DNA from: Parasitella parasitica | Taxonomy: Eukaryota > Mucoromycota > Mucoromycetes > Mucorales > Mucoraceae | DNA: 64,000 bases | Assembly: GCA_025201805.1 (NCBI GenBank) | Contig: MU619286.1 | Location: 46,798 to 110,797 of the forward strand | Direction: 5' to 3' | Shown: one piece after another, positions 45,179 through 57,689 of the stretch | How positions within the stretch are numbered: the first letter of the stretch is position 1 | How the letters are laid out: the number at the start of each line of letters is the position of its first letter | Translations under genes and position numbers: made by a program | Notes under the pieces: model-generated | The model's input: the letters and a program-made list of their open reading frames with translations, nothing else | The model's database searches: none | Told to the model about the DNA's origin: nothing

Positions 45179-46888
45179 GGATTTTTTCCAGCTTGAAAGT
45201 AAGCCATATTTTGAAGCCACTAAGAGTAATGATGAAACGATCAAGTCGTGTCCAAAAAGAAGAGAAAAAAAAAGTGCGCTACTTACGTTTTCAATTTCAT
45301 TCTTATCGTCGTAGGTAGAATGAGATATAGGTTTATGAGATGTAGTTGGTGAAGTAAACACTGTTGGCGGTGTACTTACTTCGCTTGATGAAGAGGTTAG
45401 TGGGGATGGTATCGACTGTCTTTGGTCAATTGCCATATTCTTTCGCTTTTTTGCTTCTTCTATTGTTCTGTAACAAAGACGAGTAGAAAATCAGCTATTC
45501 ATTCACATCACAAATACAAATCACTAGTATTACTTTTTGGTATATTCTGCAAAATTCATGACAATGTTCTCAGAAGGAAGTGAGTGTTTGGAACCCTTCT
45601 TATCTGTGGTATTAACATTGCCTCGCGCTTTTCGCACTTTTTGCACTTTTTGCACTCGTTTATCTTTGTCTGTTCGTTTCATTTTTGGGCTGTCATCAAT
45701 GACATTCGCTATATAATGATGATATGCGCGTGATGGTAATTTATCATATATTACAGTTGGTTTCTTTTGTCGTCTCGGCGGTTTCTAGCAAGAATCGATC
45801 AATAAAAACCCAAATGTAATGCATAATGACATACTATTATATGTTCAATATGGTTAGGACAACGCCATTTCTTTGACGGATTGGGTGGTGAAGCCATGGG
45901 AGGGCTCAAACAGTCGAGGTGCCAGTGCAGTATACAGAAATCACATCCGATCATGGGTTTTCTTAGCGCCGTCTTTCGACACTGATAGCATAAAATGAAC
46001 TCTCCCGATTTGTCTTTCAATTGATAGTAATCTGGCTGCTCTACTTCACCGTGTCTATGTGTATGTGGGTTTACTCAGCACCATTACACGGACAACATCC
46101 ACCTCTACTTACTTGTATCGCACTCGCTTCGAAGTCGAAGTGTCATGATAGTCACCCTCTTTATCTGCTGCGACTAGTGGCCCATACCATCAGTCAAAAA
46201 TGTTGCATAAAGCCCCAATCCAACCAGCAAGCAACTTACCATTCTCAAAAAAGTTGATGATATCATCGGGCAAGCGGTATTCTAGAGGATTCCTCCATTC
46301 TATATCCACGATCAACTCATTGAATACCCCATCGTATTTAGATTTTGGTTTTGATTTCTTGGACTATAAGGGCATATGAGATATGTGCCTTTATCTGCAC
46401 TTTTTTCCCTGCTTACCTTTGGTTTTTTTGCGTCCATTTTCTTATGCTCGCATTCATTGCAGTACCAATTATCGCTCAGTTTTTCCAAATCCTCTGCATC
46501 CATTGGAGGTTCAACACATGTTAGATGAAATGCATTCGGGCAAGCATCGCAGCATAGAAATTGGCCAGTGCCACCGCACGCATCGCAGAGATCATGATTC
46601 TACGGTGCAGAATTCAATGACTGGTGCCTTTAAAAAAGACACATTTGCAAGAACTTACTTTTTTGTTGGCCTCAGCAAGGCTCTTTTTTTGAGTGTTTGT
46701 GGATTGGTAGTTTGCAGATTTACATTGGCGATGCCTAGTGTCTGCCAAGTCAAACGACAGCTCAATTGCATGATTTGCAGCTTGACTTACCTTGAGTCCG
46801 TTACGAGGTTTAATTTACGCTTGATTTCTCTGAGGTCAGGAGAAGCTGATCTAGCGTACATGTCATTTTCTGGATTTGAGAGTTTCAT
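45031..46888 (-). CDS. Rco1-like double-PHD-finger protein (Rpd3S-type)
   Basis: Nine exons, 46888-46791, 46734-46659, 46599-46417, 46363-46240, 46173-46113, 46054-45835, 45784-45534, 45467-45287 and 45219-45031, give 460 residues. PHD1 (about 59-108) is classical C4HC3: CDACGGTGQFLCCDACPNAFHLTCVEPP, ending in NWYCNEC. Next is the Rco1-type NPLEYRLPDDIINFFENV segment. PHD2 (about 185-245) reads CYQCRKTALRKPMIGCDFC, HWHLDC and WRCPNH. In yeast, Rco1 partners Eaf3 in the Rpd3S deacetylase, which acts on transcribed chromatin. The C-terminal helix (WLQNMAYFQAG) is retained. The last exon overlaps the candidate gene on the plus strand, and its exact end is less sure than the rest. Confidence 0.85.
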
Positions 46889-48447
46889 TGGTATATGTAT
46901 ATATATAAATAATCCTCCAAAAAAAGCAGCTAGTAGAGAGAAGCACTCGAGGATTCTGGTATAAAATAAAGGGGTTAAGAGGGTGATAGTTTGTGTACAA
47001 AGTAATTGAATGATTTAATGTTATTTTTTTTTTTTTTTTTGATATAAAGGGAGTTCTAATTTTCTTGCTGTGTTAGGAGGAAGCCAGAGGGAGTGTGTGT
47101 TAGGACAAGAAAAAATAGGAAAGAGGGAAAAAAGAAATTTAAAAAAGGTTTTATTTAAATAGTTTTGCGTGCGTGTACACCCGCCCGCTGTGGGCTACAG
47201 GCGATTGGGGCTTAAAACATTTCATGTATGCCAATATCTACATGGCAAAAAAAAAAAAAAAAAAAACTACCGGAGTTCGTTTGCACTGGCTATCAGCAAT
47301 GGTTTACGAGCGAGACATTGCAGTCTGAAAGGGCAGAGAAGGCCGTGACAAACCACGGGTAGACAGGAATCGATGATAGGGCCTACATTCAAGCACAACT
47401 CACGGAAGGTTGTCAAAGAGAGCTACAATCAGGCCTCTTCAACCATCGTCTAAAAGACATTGCCATGGTCTGCCTTCTCTTTGGTCCATCTTCTTTATGC
47501 CATGATGCCGCTATTTGATCATGAGTTGTGTACATGTTCAAGACAATAAAGCTCTGTTCTTGGGACATGTCCTTTTTTAAAATCCTTGAATGAGACAGAA
47601 AAAATCACAAGATAATAGGAATATACATGATGCCTAGGTCCATGGCAATATGTCCATGTAATTTGTTTGGTTTTTGCTGAGCATCCAAGCTTTACTTTGT
47701 TCTTGTACAGTCAATCTTTTTAAATAGGTATTGCATCAAAAGACATCCGAAAGCCAGAAGGAAGGAGGCGAGCCCATGATGGTTGGATGATCGTCATATA
47801 GTGCCACCTGTATATACTATCCAAGTATATGGTACTTTATGAGCCATATTCACTGTGTTTTACACCATATGAAAACTTGTATGATATCATAGATACTCAA
47901 CCAGTGTCTTGCTGATGTAATTTCTCGATATTCTAGGAGTGAGTTTTCCATTGCGTCTGTGTGTGGTTTGAAATAACTGAATGTTGTCAAACTAAACCTC
48001 GGCATCTAAAGGTAAATCGTCAATCTATATAATGTCTAGTTTTTACGGTGCAACTGCGCATCTACATACATGTATACAGATTTCATTACAAGTGCGAATA
48101 CAAACACTGCTAATCAATTAGACGGATTGTTCCTCTGGCGATTATCTTCTGATTAAGATTTTATTACGACTGTTGTGTTACCGATTTAATGAAAACTTCT
48201 CACTTGAAAACAATACTTAAACAATCAGGGCTTAAGGCGTTAAATCCAGTGCATGACACTTACTAGCAATTCACTTATTATCTAGTAAAAAGGCTAGAAA
48301 AAATACCTATCCCGTACATTTATAAAGCTGATCAAACTACAGGAACAGCAAAGAAAAGCGCCACAAATAAACAATGTATGTATACCTGGTGAGATACATG
48401 TAGTAATCAAACGAATGTTGTAAATGTAGCTTACATAAATTTCCTCG

Positions 48448-48516
<69 letters not shown>

Positions 48517-50103
48517 GCAATCAGGATACCAAAGCATGGGCTTTCTCTGCTCAGTCCCGTGCTTTATAACCTGTACATTATATCTATGATGTCCGTATTA
48601 TTGTGCATATACACAGGTATTGATGTACAATGAATGCTCGTTAAACAGACCACGTAGTTGACAAAAATCGAGTTACTCAAGAACGCGTGTCAAGGTGGTA
48701 AGAGGCATCAGTATCATGTAGCTGTATCTTGTACAAGAAAACAAAATGCCTGTACAAAAGTATCCCAAGATTGATGTAAAATGCTGTTTACAAACGAATC
48801 TTTACTTGAGGATATACAATGTTCACATTTGTTAGTATTTCTCTTTACAGTGAGTCCCCTTACTGGAGTACACAAGTATGGTAGTATCCCAAAAAAAAAA
48901 AAAAGCGGGGCTCAGTTTTCATCCCTCGTCCAAAGATTTTCAATACCCACTTGAGGCAGTTGATGCGATAACTTGATGCAGCAGCTTGAGTATTCGAGGT
49001 ATTCGTGTGTTTTTGCTTTGTTTGTTGATCTAAGAGACAATTAGCTATCCTTTATCCGGTGTATGAACGTTGCCAGCAGCTTGCAAAAACCACACATAAA
49101 GCTAAAAGGACTCCTTCTTTTTCAACATCATACATATAAATCCTGGACTCTAAATTTGATTGTTGTTCCCCTGTTGTTCAAGATAAAACATTGTTGATGG
49201 GCCATGAGTGCTTTTGGGGACTTGCTGCTGAATAAAACTCTAAAGCACACGTGGTAATATACAAAAAAATTTCAAAATATGCTGGTTCAGTGACAACCTA
49301 TCCGAAAGACACATTACTAGCCTATCTCTATGCCATTGCCTATCGAATAGCCTAGAGCGGGAATCAATCTTAAATCGCAAGTAGGAAACCCACTTAGTGG
49401 GAGACCTCACAACTCTCTGCAGTTTTGCTTTATTAGCAAGCATGGCCCTCAAACACATTTAAAAAAGCTAAATATTCGACAATTTTCACAACATATAATC
49501 AATTCTAAACGCTATAATATGTCTTGTTATTCAGTAGTCTTTTGGTAATATTTTTATAGTCAAAGATATCGCGATACTGCAAGATGTCTATAAAGTTGAT
49601 ATGCAACCTTAAATACTTGTAGCACGTTTATTGATAAAAGGTACTTTTTTCAAATTTGTCCTTAGTAGCTCTCAAAGTTGAGAGGCCATGAAAATTAATT
49701 TGTTTTGATTAATAGTTTGATACGATCTAGAGGTCTTGGAAGAGCCAAACATCTTGAATGCGCCATTTGATGTGTTGATCTATGCGATTTTGGTGCGACA
49801 GCGTTGTTTCGTCCAAATGTTGGCAGAGGAAGGCTGCAAGATCTTGCTTACTACTATATTTTACATCAATTTCTAATATAGAGTGACAAATTCTCTTAAA
49901 GACAGCAGCTTATTTATTTCTTGTTCTCTTTGCTTTAGTTTCTTTTTTACCGCGTTTACCTGACAAAACTTTCCGTTTGTTTGACTAAATACAAATGCGA
50001 ATGATTTTTTGTTTAAAAAATACTGGAGCAAGAAAAGCTACTAGCAGAGTCAGAGTTGCGCATATCTTGCTCAAAATCGAGAGGGTAATCCAAATGATAA
50101 TAT
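46889..50103. other. 3.2-kb gene-poor spacer
   Basis: AT-rich with homopolymers, including a 67-base poly-A. Short coding-like frames occur on the minus strand at 49240-49458 (basic, KLQRVVRSPTKWVSYLRFKI) and about 49732-49910 (DLAAFLCQHLDETTLSHQNRID), but neither could be linked to a start or a known family. Confidence 0.45.
48448..48514. repeat. Poly-A tract of 67 bases
   Basis: Uninterrupted run of A on the plus strand, one of the longest homopolymers in the window. Confidence 0.95.
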
Positions 50104-50533
50104 ATGAGCAAAAGCTACAATAGTTTAGCCGTTTCAGATGCTCTTCTACATGCAGCTACACGTTCTTGTATATTTTTTTTTTCTAGGTTTTAATGGATCG
50201 ATCAAAGTTTAGAGCTTACAAGATTGTGTCGATTTTCTGAGACTTGAGACAAAATGTTGCAGCGCTCTCTGGAATAAAACATATTCAGCTCGCAAGCTTT
50301 GTTTAATGCAAGTGGCTTTCAATGAACTCCATAACATATATATTATTTCGACTCTTTTGCAATCTGCTGTTTCCCTAAAGTCTAGAATTGATGAAATACT
50401 ATTTGAACTCGCACATGGAGTAGATTATATATCCGATCAGTTTATTACACAAGCCATGAAAACTCACGTACCACAAATTTCTCAAACAACTAACAGAAAC
50501 TGGTTCAGACGTATTCTCTTGGTGTTTAATTGA
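50104..50533 (+). CDS. Candidate small helical protein
   Basis: Two exons, 50104-50167 and 50223-50533, joined by a 55-base intron (GTATAT donor, ACAAG acceptor) give 124 residues. The peptide starts MSKSYNSLAVSDALLHAATRS and continues as a long helical stretch (LRLETKCCSALWNKTYSARK, LQSAVSLKSRIDEILFELAHGVDYISD). Composition is polar and protein-like, and the second exon is open for over 300 bases. The family is not recognised. A competing set of minus-strand frames overlaps the first exon, and the 3' end could be spliced further, so the model is provisional. It lies upstream of HMG-CoA reductase in the same orientation. Confidence 0.4.
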
Positions 50534-50973
50534 TGATATATCAGATTTGTCAATCCTGCGAAAAAAAAAAAAAAAAAGATGATTTAAGGAGTCGTCTGAT
50601 CCTACTTCTCTTTTGTTTATGTTAATAAATGCGTCCTTTTTTGAATAAGATGGTGCACCCGCATCGCGGTTGGCTTGCGGAAAACGTCTCATCAAGACAT
50701 ACTTGATGCGCTCACAAGGCGCTGCAACGATTGATCCACAACACAAAAAAGATCGGTGTTCGCATTCTGGCAAGGGCTCCGCTCATTTATTGTGTTTCCC
50801 CCTTCCCGCGAAATAGCAGCTCATTAGTTAGCTTATTAAAGACCCCCCCTCCCCACAAATCCATACAAAATAGAAACAACCAATTTTTTTTCCTTCTTTT
50901 TCTTCTTGTTTTTGTTTCTTGTTAGTGTTTCTTGCTTGTGTTTCAACAACATCAGAAAGCAAGACATTAGAAA
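50534..50973. promoter_or_regulatory. Upstream region of HMG-CoA reductase
   Basis: 440 bases between the candidate gene and the HMGR start codon. A poly-A run (about 50560-50577), a C-tract near 50843 and a long CT/T-rich leader (50884-50940) precede the ATG. No sterol-response-type element (TCACnCCAC) was found by eye. Confidence 0.4.
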
Positions 50974-53900
50974 ATGGCGTCCATCCTTCCTACTCATTCT
51001 GGAACTAGCGCTTTTCGGTCTATTGCCATTGTTTTTGGCAGAGGCATCCACCGTGCAGCCAAGCTATCATCTCGCAATCCTATTGAAATGATTGCTGTGA
51101 TGCTGATTTTGTCGTCTTTTAGTTATTTCTACTTGTTTAATCTGGCTCGCACATCTGACATATTCTCTGGTACTGTCACTCGTCTCTATCCAACCTTTGT
51201 TTACGCTGATAAAAATACGCACGGATTTCGACAACTTAGCCGCAACCATGTCTCTTTTGATAACCCCAAAGACGCCGTTAAAATTCAACTCAAGCAGATA
51301 TCAATCGTCGATCAGGAAAAGAACGTCATCGATCGCAACACTCTGGCAACAATTCTTCGCTTTCAGAACACAGTCGACCACACTCTGCTTGACGACCATG
51401 TTGGACAATTCGGCTACAATGCCCTGTGCTTTAAGAATGCCCAGGGAGAGTGCTTCTCTCAGTCGCTATCCAGCATCTTTGATGTGGATTCTGTCGACAC
51501 TGTTGATTTAGCAAGGTCCATCAACCAGCATCCCGAATTGGCTGCATCCATCTTTGGAGAGTTGGACCTGGATGCCTCGACAGCCTCCTCCATCCTGCTC
51601 TCATTCGCCTTTAATGCCTCCACTGACTATCGGCAACAGCTGTCGTTTGCCTGGGAACAAAAGGTTTCAACACTATCTTCAGGCGATCTTGTGTCTCTTT
51701 CCAACAATGGGCATCAAGAAGACGTATTCACCTGGGCCTTTATTATCACCAGAAATATCGTGTACCGCATCAAGGAGTTGATTGACATGGCTGACAATAT
51801 TGATATCATTGTCATTTTAGGCGGCTACATGATGATGCTGACGACTTTTGTTTCCTTGTACATGAACATGCGCTCCATGGGCTCACGATATACTCTTGCC
51901 AGTGCTGTTGTTGCCAATGGCTTCTTTTCCTTTATGTTTGCGCTTTTGACCGTGAATGCACTGGGTGTAGATGTATATCCTGTCGTGTTGGCGTAAGTCT
52001 TCTTTGTTACTATGAATATTAATCGGTTTGCTAACCCTTGTTGCAGTGAGGCCATTCCGTTCTTGGCTGTAACCATTGGTTTTGAGCGTCATTTCAAGCT
52101 TACAAAACGAGTGTTTGAGTTCAGCAAGGAAACGCCCTTAACAAAGCAAGAGATCAGAAAGACGATTGTTCGCGCAGTCGATTCTGTTGCTCTACCTATC
52201 GCTAGAGATTCCATCATGGAAATCACCGTGCTGGCTTTGGGCGCCAAATCTGGGATATCTGGTTTACGTGAATTTTGTCTGCTTAGTGCCATCTTGCTGG
52301 CCTACGATTTTGTCATTATGTTTTCATGGTACACGGCTGTGTTGGCATTGAAATTAGAGCTGCTGAGAATCCGCGAAATTAACGGAACAAACAAAAAGTC
52401 GGTGCAAACCACTGGCACTGGTTACATCCGTAGCACGGTCGTCAAGGCATTCAGTGATAGTACAACGACAAACAACAAGCCTAACATCAAGACTGATGAG
52501 CCTATCATTGGCAGGGTTAAGCTGCTTATGGTACGTATATTTATATATGTAACTTGTTTGTTGTTTACATAGACTAAACAAGTTTTTGGGCAGATTGTTG
52601 GCTTTGTAGCGATGCAGCTGTTCAAGGTTTGCACTACTTTCCAAGGATCTTCTGGTCCTCAGGTTAGTGTTGCCGAACAAGGTGTAAGTAACGTTCTTCA
52701 GAAGCTCCTTGAACAACATCGTGCATCTGATGCGAGACACTTGCCTCTGCTTGTGGAAGTGTTCCCTCCCTTGCCGTTTCATATCGCATCCTCATCTTAC
52801 AAAGCTATTGTCCCTGACAGCATTCGCCAGCCGCTGGATTACTTGCTGGAGATCTATGCTGTCTACATTCAGCACCCAGTCATTTCAAAATGGATCACTC
52901 TTGCCTTGTTTGTTTCCTTGTTCTTGAATACGTACCTTTTCAAAGTTGCTAAACAGCCCACGAAAGCTACCGCCACTACTATTACTACTGCTACTACTGC
53001 TACTGCTGCTACTACCGTTACTACCATTACGAACACTATTCCAGCCGAGAAAAAGACATTTACCCAGCAACACCATCCTATTACCAGACCCCACAAGCAT
53101 GCTGCTGCTGTGCAAGGTGTCGTGCGTACTTTGGAAGAGTGCGTGCAACTCGCTCAGACACCCGAGTCTCTGTCAGATGAAGAAGTCATTATGCTGGTCC
53201 AGCAAGGTAAAATGGCGTCGTATGCGCTAGAAAAAGCGCTGGGCGATTTAGAACGTGCTGTAACCATCCGTCGCGCGTTGGTTTCTCGGGCTTCCATTAC
53301 AAAGACACTGGAGACTAGCCTTCTACCCCTCCACAATTACCATTACGATAAAGTAATGGGTGCTTGCTGTGAGAACGTCATTGGTTATATGCCTATCCCT
53401 GTAGGTATCGCTGGCCCGCTCAACATCGACGGCGATTCTATTCATATTCCCATGGCTACTACTGAAGGCTGCTTGATTGCATCTGCCGCTAGAGGCTGCA
53501 AGGCCATCAACGCAGGCAGTGGAGCTACTACTATCATTACTGCCGATGGCATGACACGTGGCCCTTGTGTTGAGTTTCCGTCTATCGTTGGCGCTGCTGC
53601 CTGCAAGAAGTTTGTCGAAGAGGAAGGCGCTGATATCATTACTAATGCGTTCAACTCTACCTCAAGGTTTGCTCGTTTAAGAAAACTCAAGGTTGCTCTC
53701 GCTGGCAAATTAGTCTTTATTCGCTTCTCTACCACTACTGGCGACGCTATGGGTATGAATATGATCTCCAAAGGGTGTGAAAAGGCCATCAGTGTCCTTG
53801 CAAAGCATTTCCCTGAGATGCAAGTTATCTCGCTGTCTGGAAATTACTGTACTGATAAGAAGCCTGCTGCTATTAACTGGATCGAAGGTCGTGGTAAATC

Positions 53901-54435
53901 TGTTGTCGCCGAAGCCGTAATTCCTGGTGCAGTTGTTGAAAAGGTTCTCAAAACCACAGTGTCTGCATTAGTAGAACTAAACATTTCCAAAAACTTGGTC
54001 GGCTCTGCTATGGCTGGCTCTGTTGGTGGGTTTAATGCCCATGCTGCCAATATCTTGACGGCTGTTTATCTTGCTACTGGCCAAGACCCTGCTCAAAATG
54101 TAGAAAGCTCTAATTGTATTACTTTGATGAAGGCTGTCAACGATAACCAAGATCTGCACATTTCATGTAGCATGCCCAGTATTGAAGTTGGTACTATTGG
54201 CGGCGGAACCATCCTTCCTCCTCAGCAATCGATGCTTGATATGCTCGGTGTTCGCGGTCCTCATCCTACGGAACCAGGAAAGAACGCGCAAAGACTCGCT
54301 AGAATCATCTGTGCTGCTGTTATGGCTGGTGAATTATCGCTCTGTGCTGCTTTGGCTGCTGGCCACTTGGTCCAGGCTCATATGGCGCATAACCGAGCTA
54401 CTACACCAGCTCCTGGTAGCTGCATCAAATCCTAA
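50974..54435 (+). CDS. hmgR: 3-hydroxy-3-methylglutaryl-CoA reductase (class I)
   Basis: Three exons, 50974-51992, 52047-52530 and 52594-54435, give 1114 residues. The N-terminal part is a multi-pass ER membrane region with a sterol-sensing-like block (about 265-450: [33 protein letters not shown] and [23 protein letters not shown]). A Thr-rich linker (poly TTITTATT) leads into the catalytic domain, with [17 protein letters not shown], the catalytic glutamate in [11 protein letters not shown], the aspartate in [12 protein letters not shown] and the catalytic histidine in HMAHNR near the end. It makes mevalonate from HMG-CoA with two NADPH, the committed step toward sterols and carotenoids. 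Confidence 0.97.
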
Positions 54436-54806
54436 AACATATTTATTTATTCCCGTTTTCTTTTTGCCTTTACTCTTACCCTTAATACTAGATCATTATA
54501 AATACATGAAATAAACTCTTGTGTATTAATTCCTGTTGACGTTTTCAATCCAGATTGTCTAAATGAATTGTATGCGTCAAATCATATACTAGAGCTGCCT
54601 CATGTTTTGCAAGATGAGCGGTTTATAACGAGAGTATTGAATAATGCAGTATACTCTGCATACTTGCTCAGTTTGCTTATGATGAATAAAACCTCATCAA
54701 GACTACTCCTTATCAAGCGATAAGCGCAATGTCAACACTTTTACTTGGCATTCTTTCTAGTACTTTATTACATCACAACAAGCATCATATATATTACATG
54801 GCAGGA
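54436..54806. other. Spacer between convergent genes
   Basis: A 371-base AT-rich region carrying the 3' end of HMG-CoA reductase (AATAAA-like ATGAAATAAACT near 54507). No gene seen. Confidence 0.5.
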
Positions 54807-55139
54807 TTATTCTTTATTACTATCAGATGCTGAATCTATGCAAGTCAGGTGTACCAATAGCATTTCAAGTCTCTTTTGTGTTGTTGGATGATGGAATATG
54901 TTCGTATCATCTTGGCTGAGCCACTCTAGTAATCCTGAATTCAGTAAAGTTGCTTCGTAAGATGCATCACAGTCGTCTCCCATGTATAACTCGGGATCGT
55001 CTATTGTTATCGAGGATATTGTGGCAGTTTTGAATGCTGATGTTGAAGAAGATGGCTGGCAGAATAGCGGTATCGAAGAGATTAATTCATCTGATGATTT
55101 TTGAAGAGAAAATCCTTTTGAGGATACGATACCAGACAT
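54807..55139 (-). CDS. Small acidic protein of unknown function
   Basis: A single-exon frame of 110 residues starts MSGIVSSKGFSLQKSSDELI. It is Ser/Thr- and Asp-rich in the first two thirds and ends in a predicted helix (PTTQKRLEMLLVHLTCIDSASDSNKE). No domain or family is recognised. The start at 55139 was chosen over 55196, which would add an unlikely YILFLFHFHK extension read from AT-rich leader. It might be a small regulatory protein with a short linear motif, but that is a guess. Confidence 0.5.
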   Translation of the reverse strand: MSGIVSSKGFSLQKSSDELISSIPLFCQPSSSTSAFKTATISSITIDDPELYMGDDCDASYEATLLNSGLLEWLSQDDTNIFHHPTTQKRLEMLLVHLTCIDSASDSNKE

Positions 55140-56298
55140 TTTGTGAAAATGAAAGAGAAACAAGATGTATAAATCTGAATATTCTGTAATGTTCATTACT
55201 CATCACATTTACGACAACTGTGAACATTTTAATATCCGACTTTCTAAATACAGAAGCGGGATCGTTCTCAATTGGTCAGCTCCTATAATTTGTTGGCCGA
55301 CATAAACCCCGACTTCAAAATATGTTTTATTGGCTGAAAATGGCTAAAATAGCTTACTATAAATGGAAATTATCCGCATAACTTTTGATAGAGACATCGC
55401 GCGGTGGATGCTCAGACAGCGATGATCGTGCATGTTTTTATGAAGCCAAACAGTGTTTCGAATGTTATCTATTAGTTAATATAATATGCGGTAAGCCTAG
55501 AGTTACGTCTGATTGAACATGCATTTTTCCTAGTATAAATATCATCGTGGCTAGCAGAAATAGTAAAAGCTTCAGTAAAAGGAAGATTTTCTCACCCAAA
55601 GGGTAGATCTTTCATCAAAAATGTTGTGGATCAGTAGCCAACAACACTCCATTAAGCTAGACGTAACATACTACAGTGTTAATACGCACAGTAATTGGAT
55701 TTACTCAGCTAATTTTTGCATCACTTCCCTCAACGAAAAAGCAATATCCCAGTAGTCTATTTTTTACGATTGGTCTATTTTAGGCTTCTGTTTTCGCACG
55801 CCAGTCTGACAGCTCTGTGAATCATTGGCAATGTGGCCAGAAATGTAAGCAGACTCAATTTAATATCATCCAGTGCTTGGGCTTCGTAGCTTTATCATAG
55901 TCAGACCATAAGCAATGTTGCAAGAAAAAAGCCACTCTTCTGGACAATGATAAATGCTTTTGGAAGGATACCAACATTTCTGTTTGTAGTGTGGCAGTTT
56001 GGTTTAACTCCTCTGCTTCTTCATCCACCAGGATACCCCTTTAGCAACTGCAACTTGACTTGGCTCTTCTTTTGGTCTTGGAGAATGTTACTTGTAATTT
56101 TGAGCTAAAAACAAGCATTGCGTATTTCAGATGCTATGAATGCACAAAGGAGCCATGGACAATGCAAAATGACTTTCAAATACTGTACTGATCCCCTCTA
56201 AAGAGTCACAAAGACCTACCGATTGACGCGAATGTGTACGGTATCATTCGAGGTCGCGTATACCCTTTTTACTTTTTTTATTCTCTTTCACCATCAAA
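55140..56298. other. Gene-poor spacer upstream of the RFC gene
   Basis: AT-rich, with one copy of the 60-base repeat at 55376. A hydrophobic 53-codon frame (near 55948, MINAFGRIPTFLF) has no support. The last 60 bases are CT-rich. Confidence 0.45.
55376..55430 (+). repeat. 60-base dispersed repeat, copy 4
   Basis: Starts GCATAACTTTTGATAGAGACATC, then CGGTGGA joins directly to TGCTCAGACAGCGATGATCGTG: about 10 bases in the middle are deleted relative to copy 3. Confidence 0.6.
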
Positions 56299-56798
56299 AT
56301 GAGTTTTTTTGCGCCAAGAACAACATCAAACAACAAAACCAATAATACAGAAAAGGCAGATTCTTTAAAGAAGAGTCAGCCCTGGGTCGAGAAATAGCAG
56401 GTATCTAGAGACTTGACAGATGCATTGAAAATTAACTGTCGCTTTATAGTCGCCCCAAGACGATGGATGACATTGCTTCACAAGAACAGGCAGTGCTCGT
56501 ATTAAAGAAGGCACTTCAATCGAATAATGTAAAGACAAAAAAACGGAGGATGACTGTATCCATATTGACACATTTGCTCTAGCTACCTCATTTGCTCTTT
56601 TATGGACCTCCAGGTACTGGTAAGACTTCTACAATTCTGGCTTTAGCAAACGAATTATACGGACCCAAGTTGATCAAAAGCCGTGTATTGGAGTTGAACG
56701 CATCAGATGAGAGAGGAATTCAAATTGTGCGTGACAAAGTCAAGAATTTCTCTCGCACTACAGTTACAAGCAAAGCAGAGTAAGTGTGTGTGTGTGTG

Positions 56799-56831
<33 letters not shown>

Positions 56832-57642
56832 ATGCGTATGCGTATGTGTATGCGTATATGTGTGTATTGAAAAGTCTAATACCATTGCAATTTTATCAGT
56901 GGATATCCCTGTCCTCCGTATAAAATTGTAATTTTGGATGAAGCAGATTCTATGACCAAAGACGCTCAATCTGCACTACGTCGTACTATGGAAACCTACT
57001 CAAAAACCACCAGATTCTGTATAGTATGCAACTATGTTAGTCGGTAAAGTACCAACAACCAAGAAATCATGTTGCTGATTGATCTAACCTTGACAAATCT
57101 ATAGTATCATAGAACCTATTACTTCTCGCTGCGCCAAGTTCAGATTCAAACCTTTACCAGTAATTGATTTAGAAGATCGTCTTAGAATGATTTGTGTGAA
57201 GGAAGGTGTAAATCTGGGGCCCAATACATTAAACACATTGATTGAAAGTTCCGCTGGTGATCTTAGAAAAGCCATTACATTTTTACAAAGTGGATACAAC
57301 CTACAGGGATCAGAGCCTATCACACCCGCTATGGTCAGTGAAATGGCTGGTATTATCCCACATAATATAATGCAAGAACTGATAGACGTATGGTCAAGCA
57401 ACGATATAATGGCGATCAATAGAAAAGTGCAAGATATGATAAACGAAGGATACTCGGGCGAAAATATTGTGAGTCAAATTCATGACGCTGTTATCAAGGA
57501 TGAAACTTTGAATACAATCCAAAAGGCTAAAATATCGCAAGTTTTGTCTGTTGTAGATATTAACCTTGTGCAAGGTGCAGACGAGCAATTGCAAGTATTA
57601 AATCTGACAGCCAACATTGCTAATATTGCTTCAAACGCCTAA
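56299..57642 (+). CDS. RFC2: Replication factor C subunit (yeast Rfc2 / human RFC4 type)
   Basis: Five exons, 56299-56396, 56450-56528, 56583-56779, 56900-57043 and 57105-57642, give 351 residues. Motifs in order are [14 protein letters not shown], Walker [10 protein letters not shown] (about 67-75), [11 protein letters not shown], Walker B VILDEAD, the sensor region [10 protein letters not shown] and the SRC arginine finger in [10 protein letters not shown]. The C-terminal collar domain follows. PWVEKYRP and the [16 protein letters not shown] stretch best fit the Rfc2/RFC4 clade. The clamp loader opens PCNA at primer ends. The first intron must start at GCAGGT (position 56397) to keep the frame, giving a GC-AG intron; a GT donor three bases later leaves a stop codon in frame. 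Intron 3 contains a (GT)n microsatellite. Confidence 0.93.
56784..56831 (+). repeat. (GT)n microsatellite in RFC intron 3
   Basis: About 24 GT units with a single GC interruption, starting just after the donor site, followed by degenerate TATGCG units. It creates spurious poly-VC and poly-HT frames. Confidence 0.95.
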
Positions 57643-57689
57643 AAAAAAGTAACTTTTTTTTTTTTTTTTGTATTAAAATAAATGTTTTA

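Noticed and set aside
48337-48537. Poly-Phe frame on the minus strand
   Set aside because: Produced by the 67-base poly-A tract; no flanking coding support.
56703-56969. Frames with poly-HT or poly-VC
   Set aside because: They are translations of the (GT)n microsatellite in an RFC intron.
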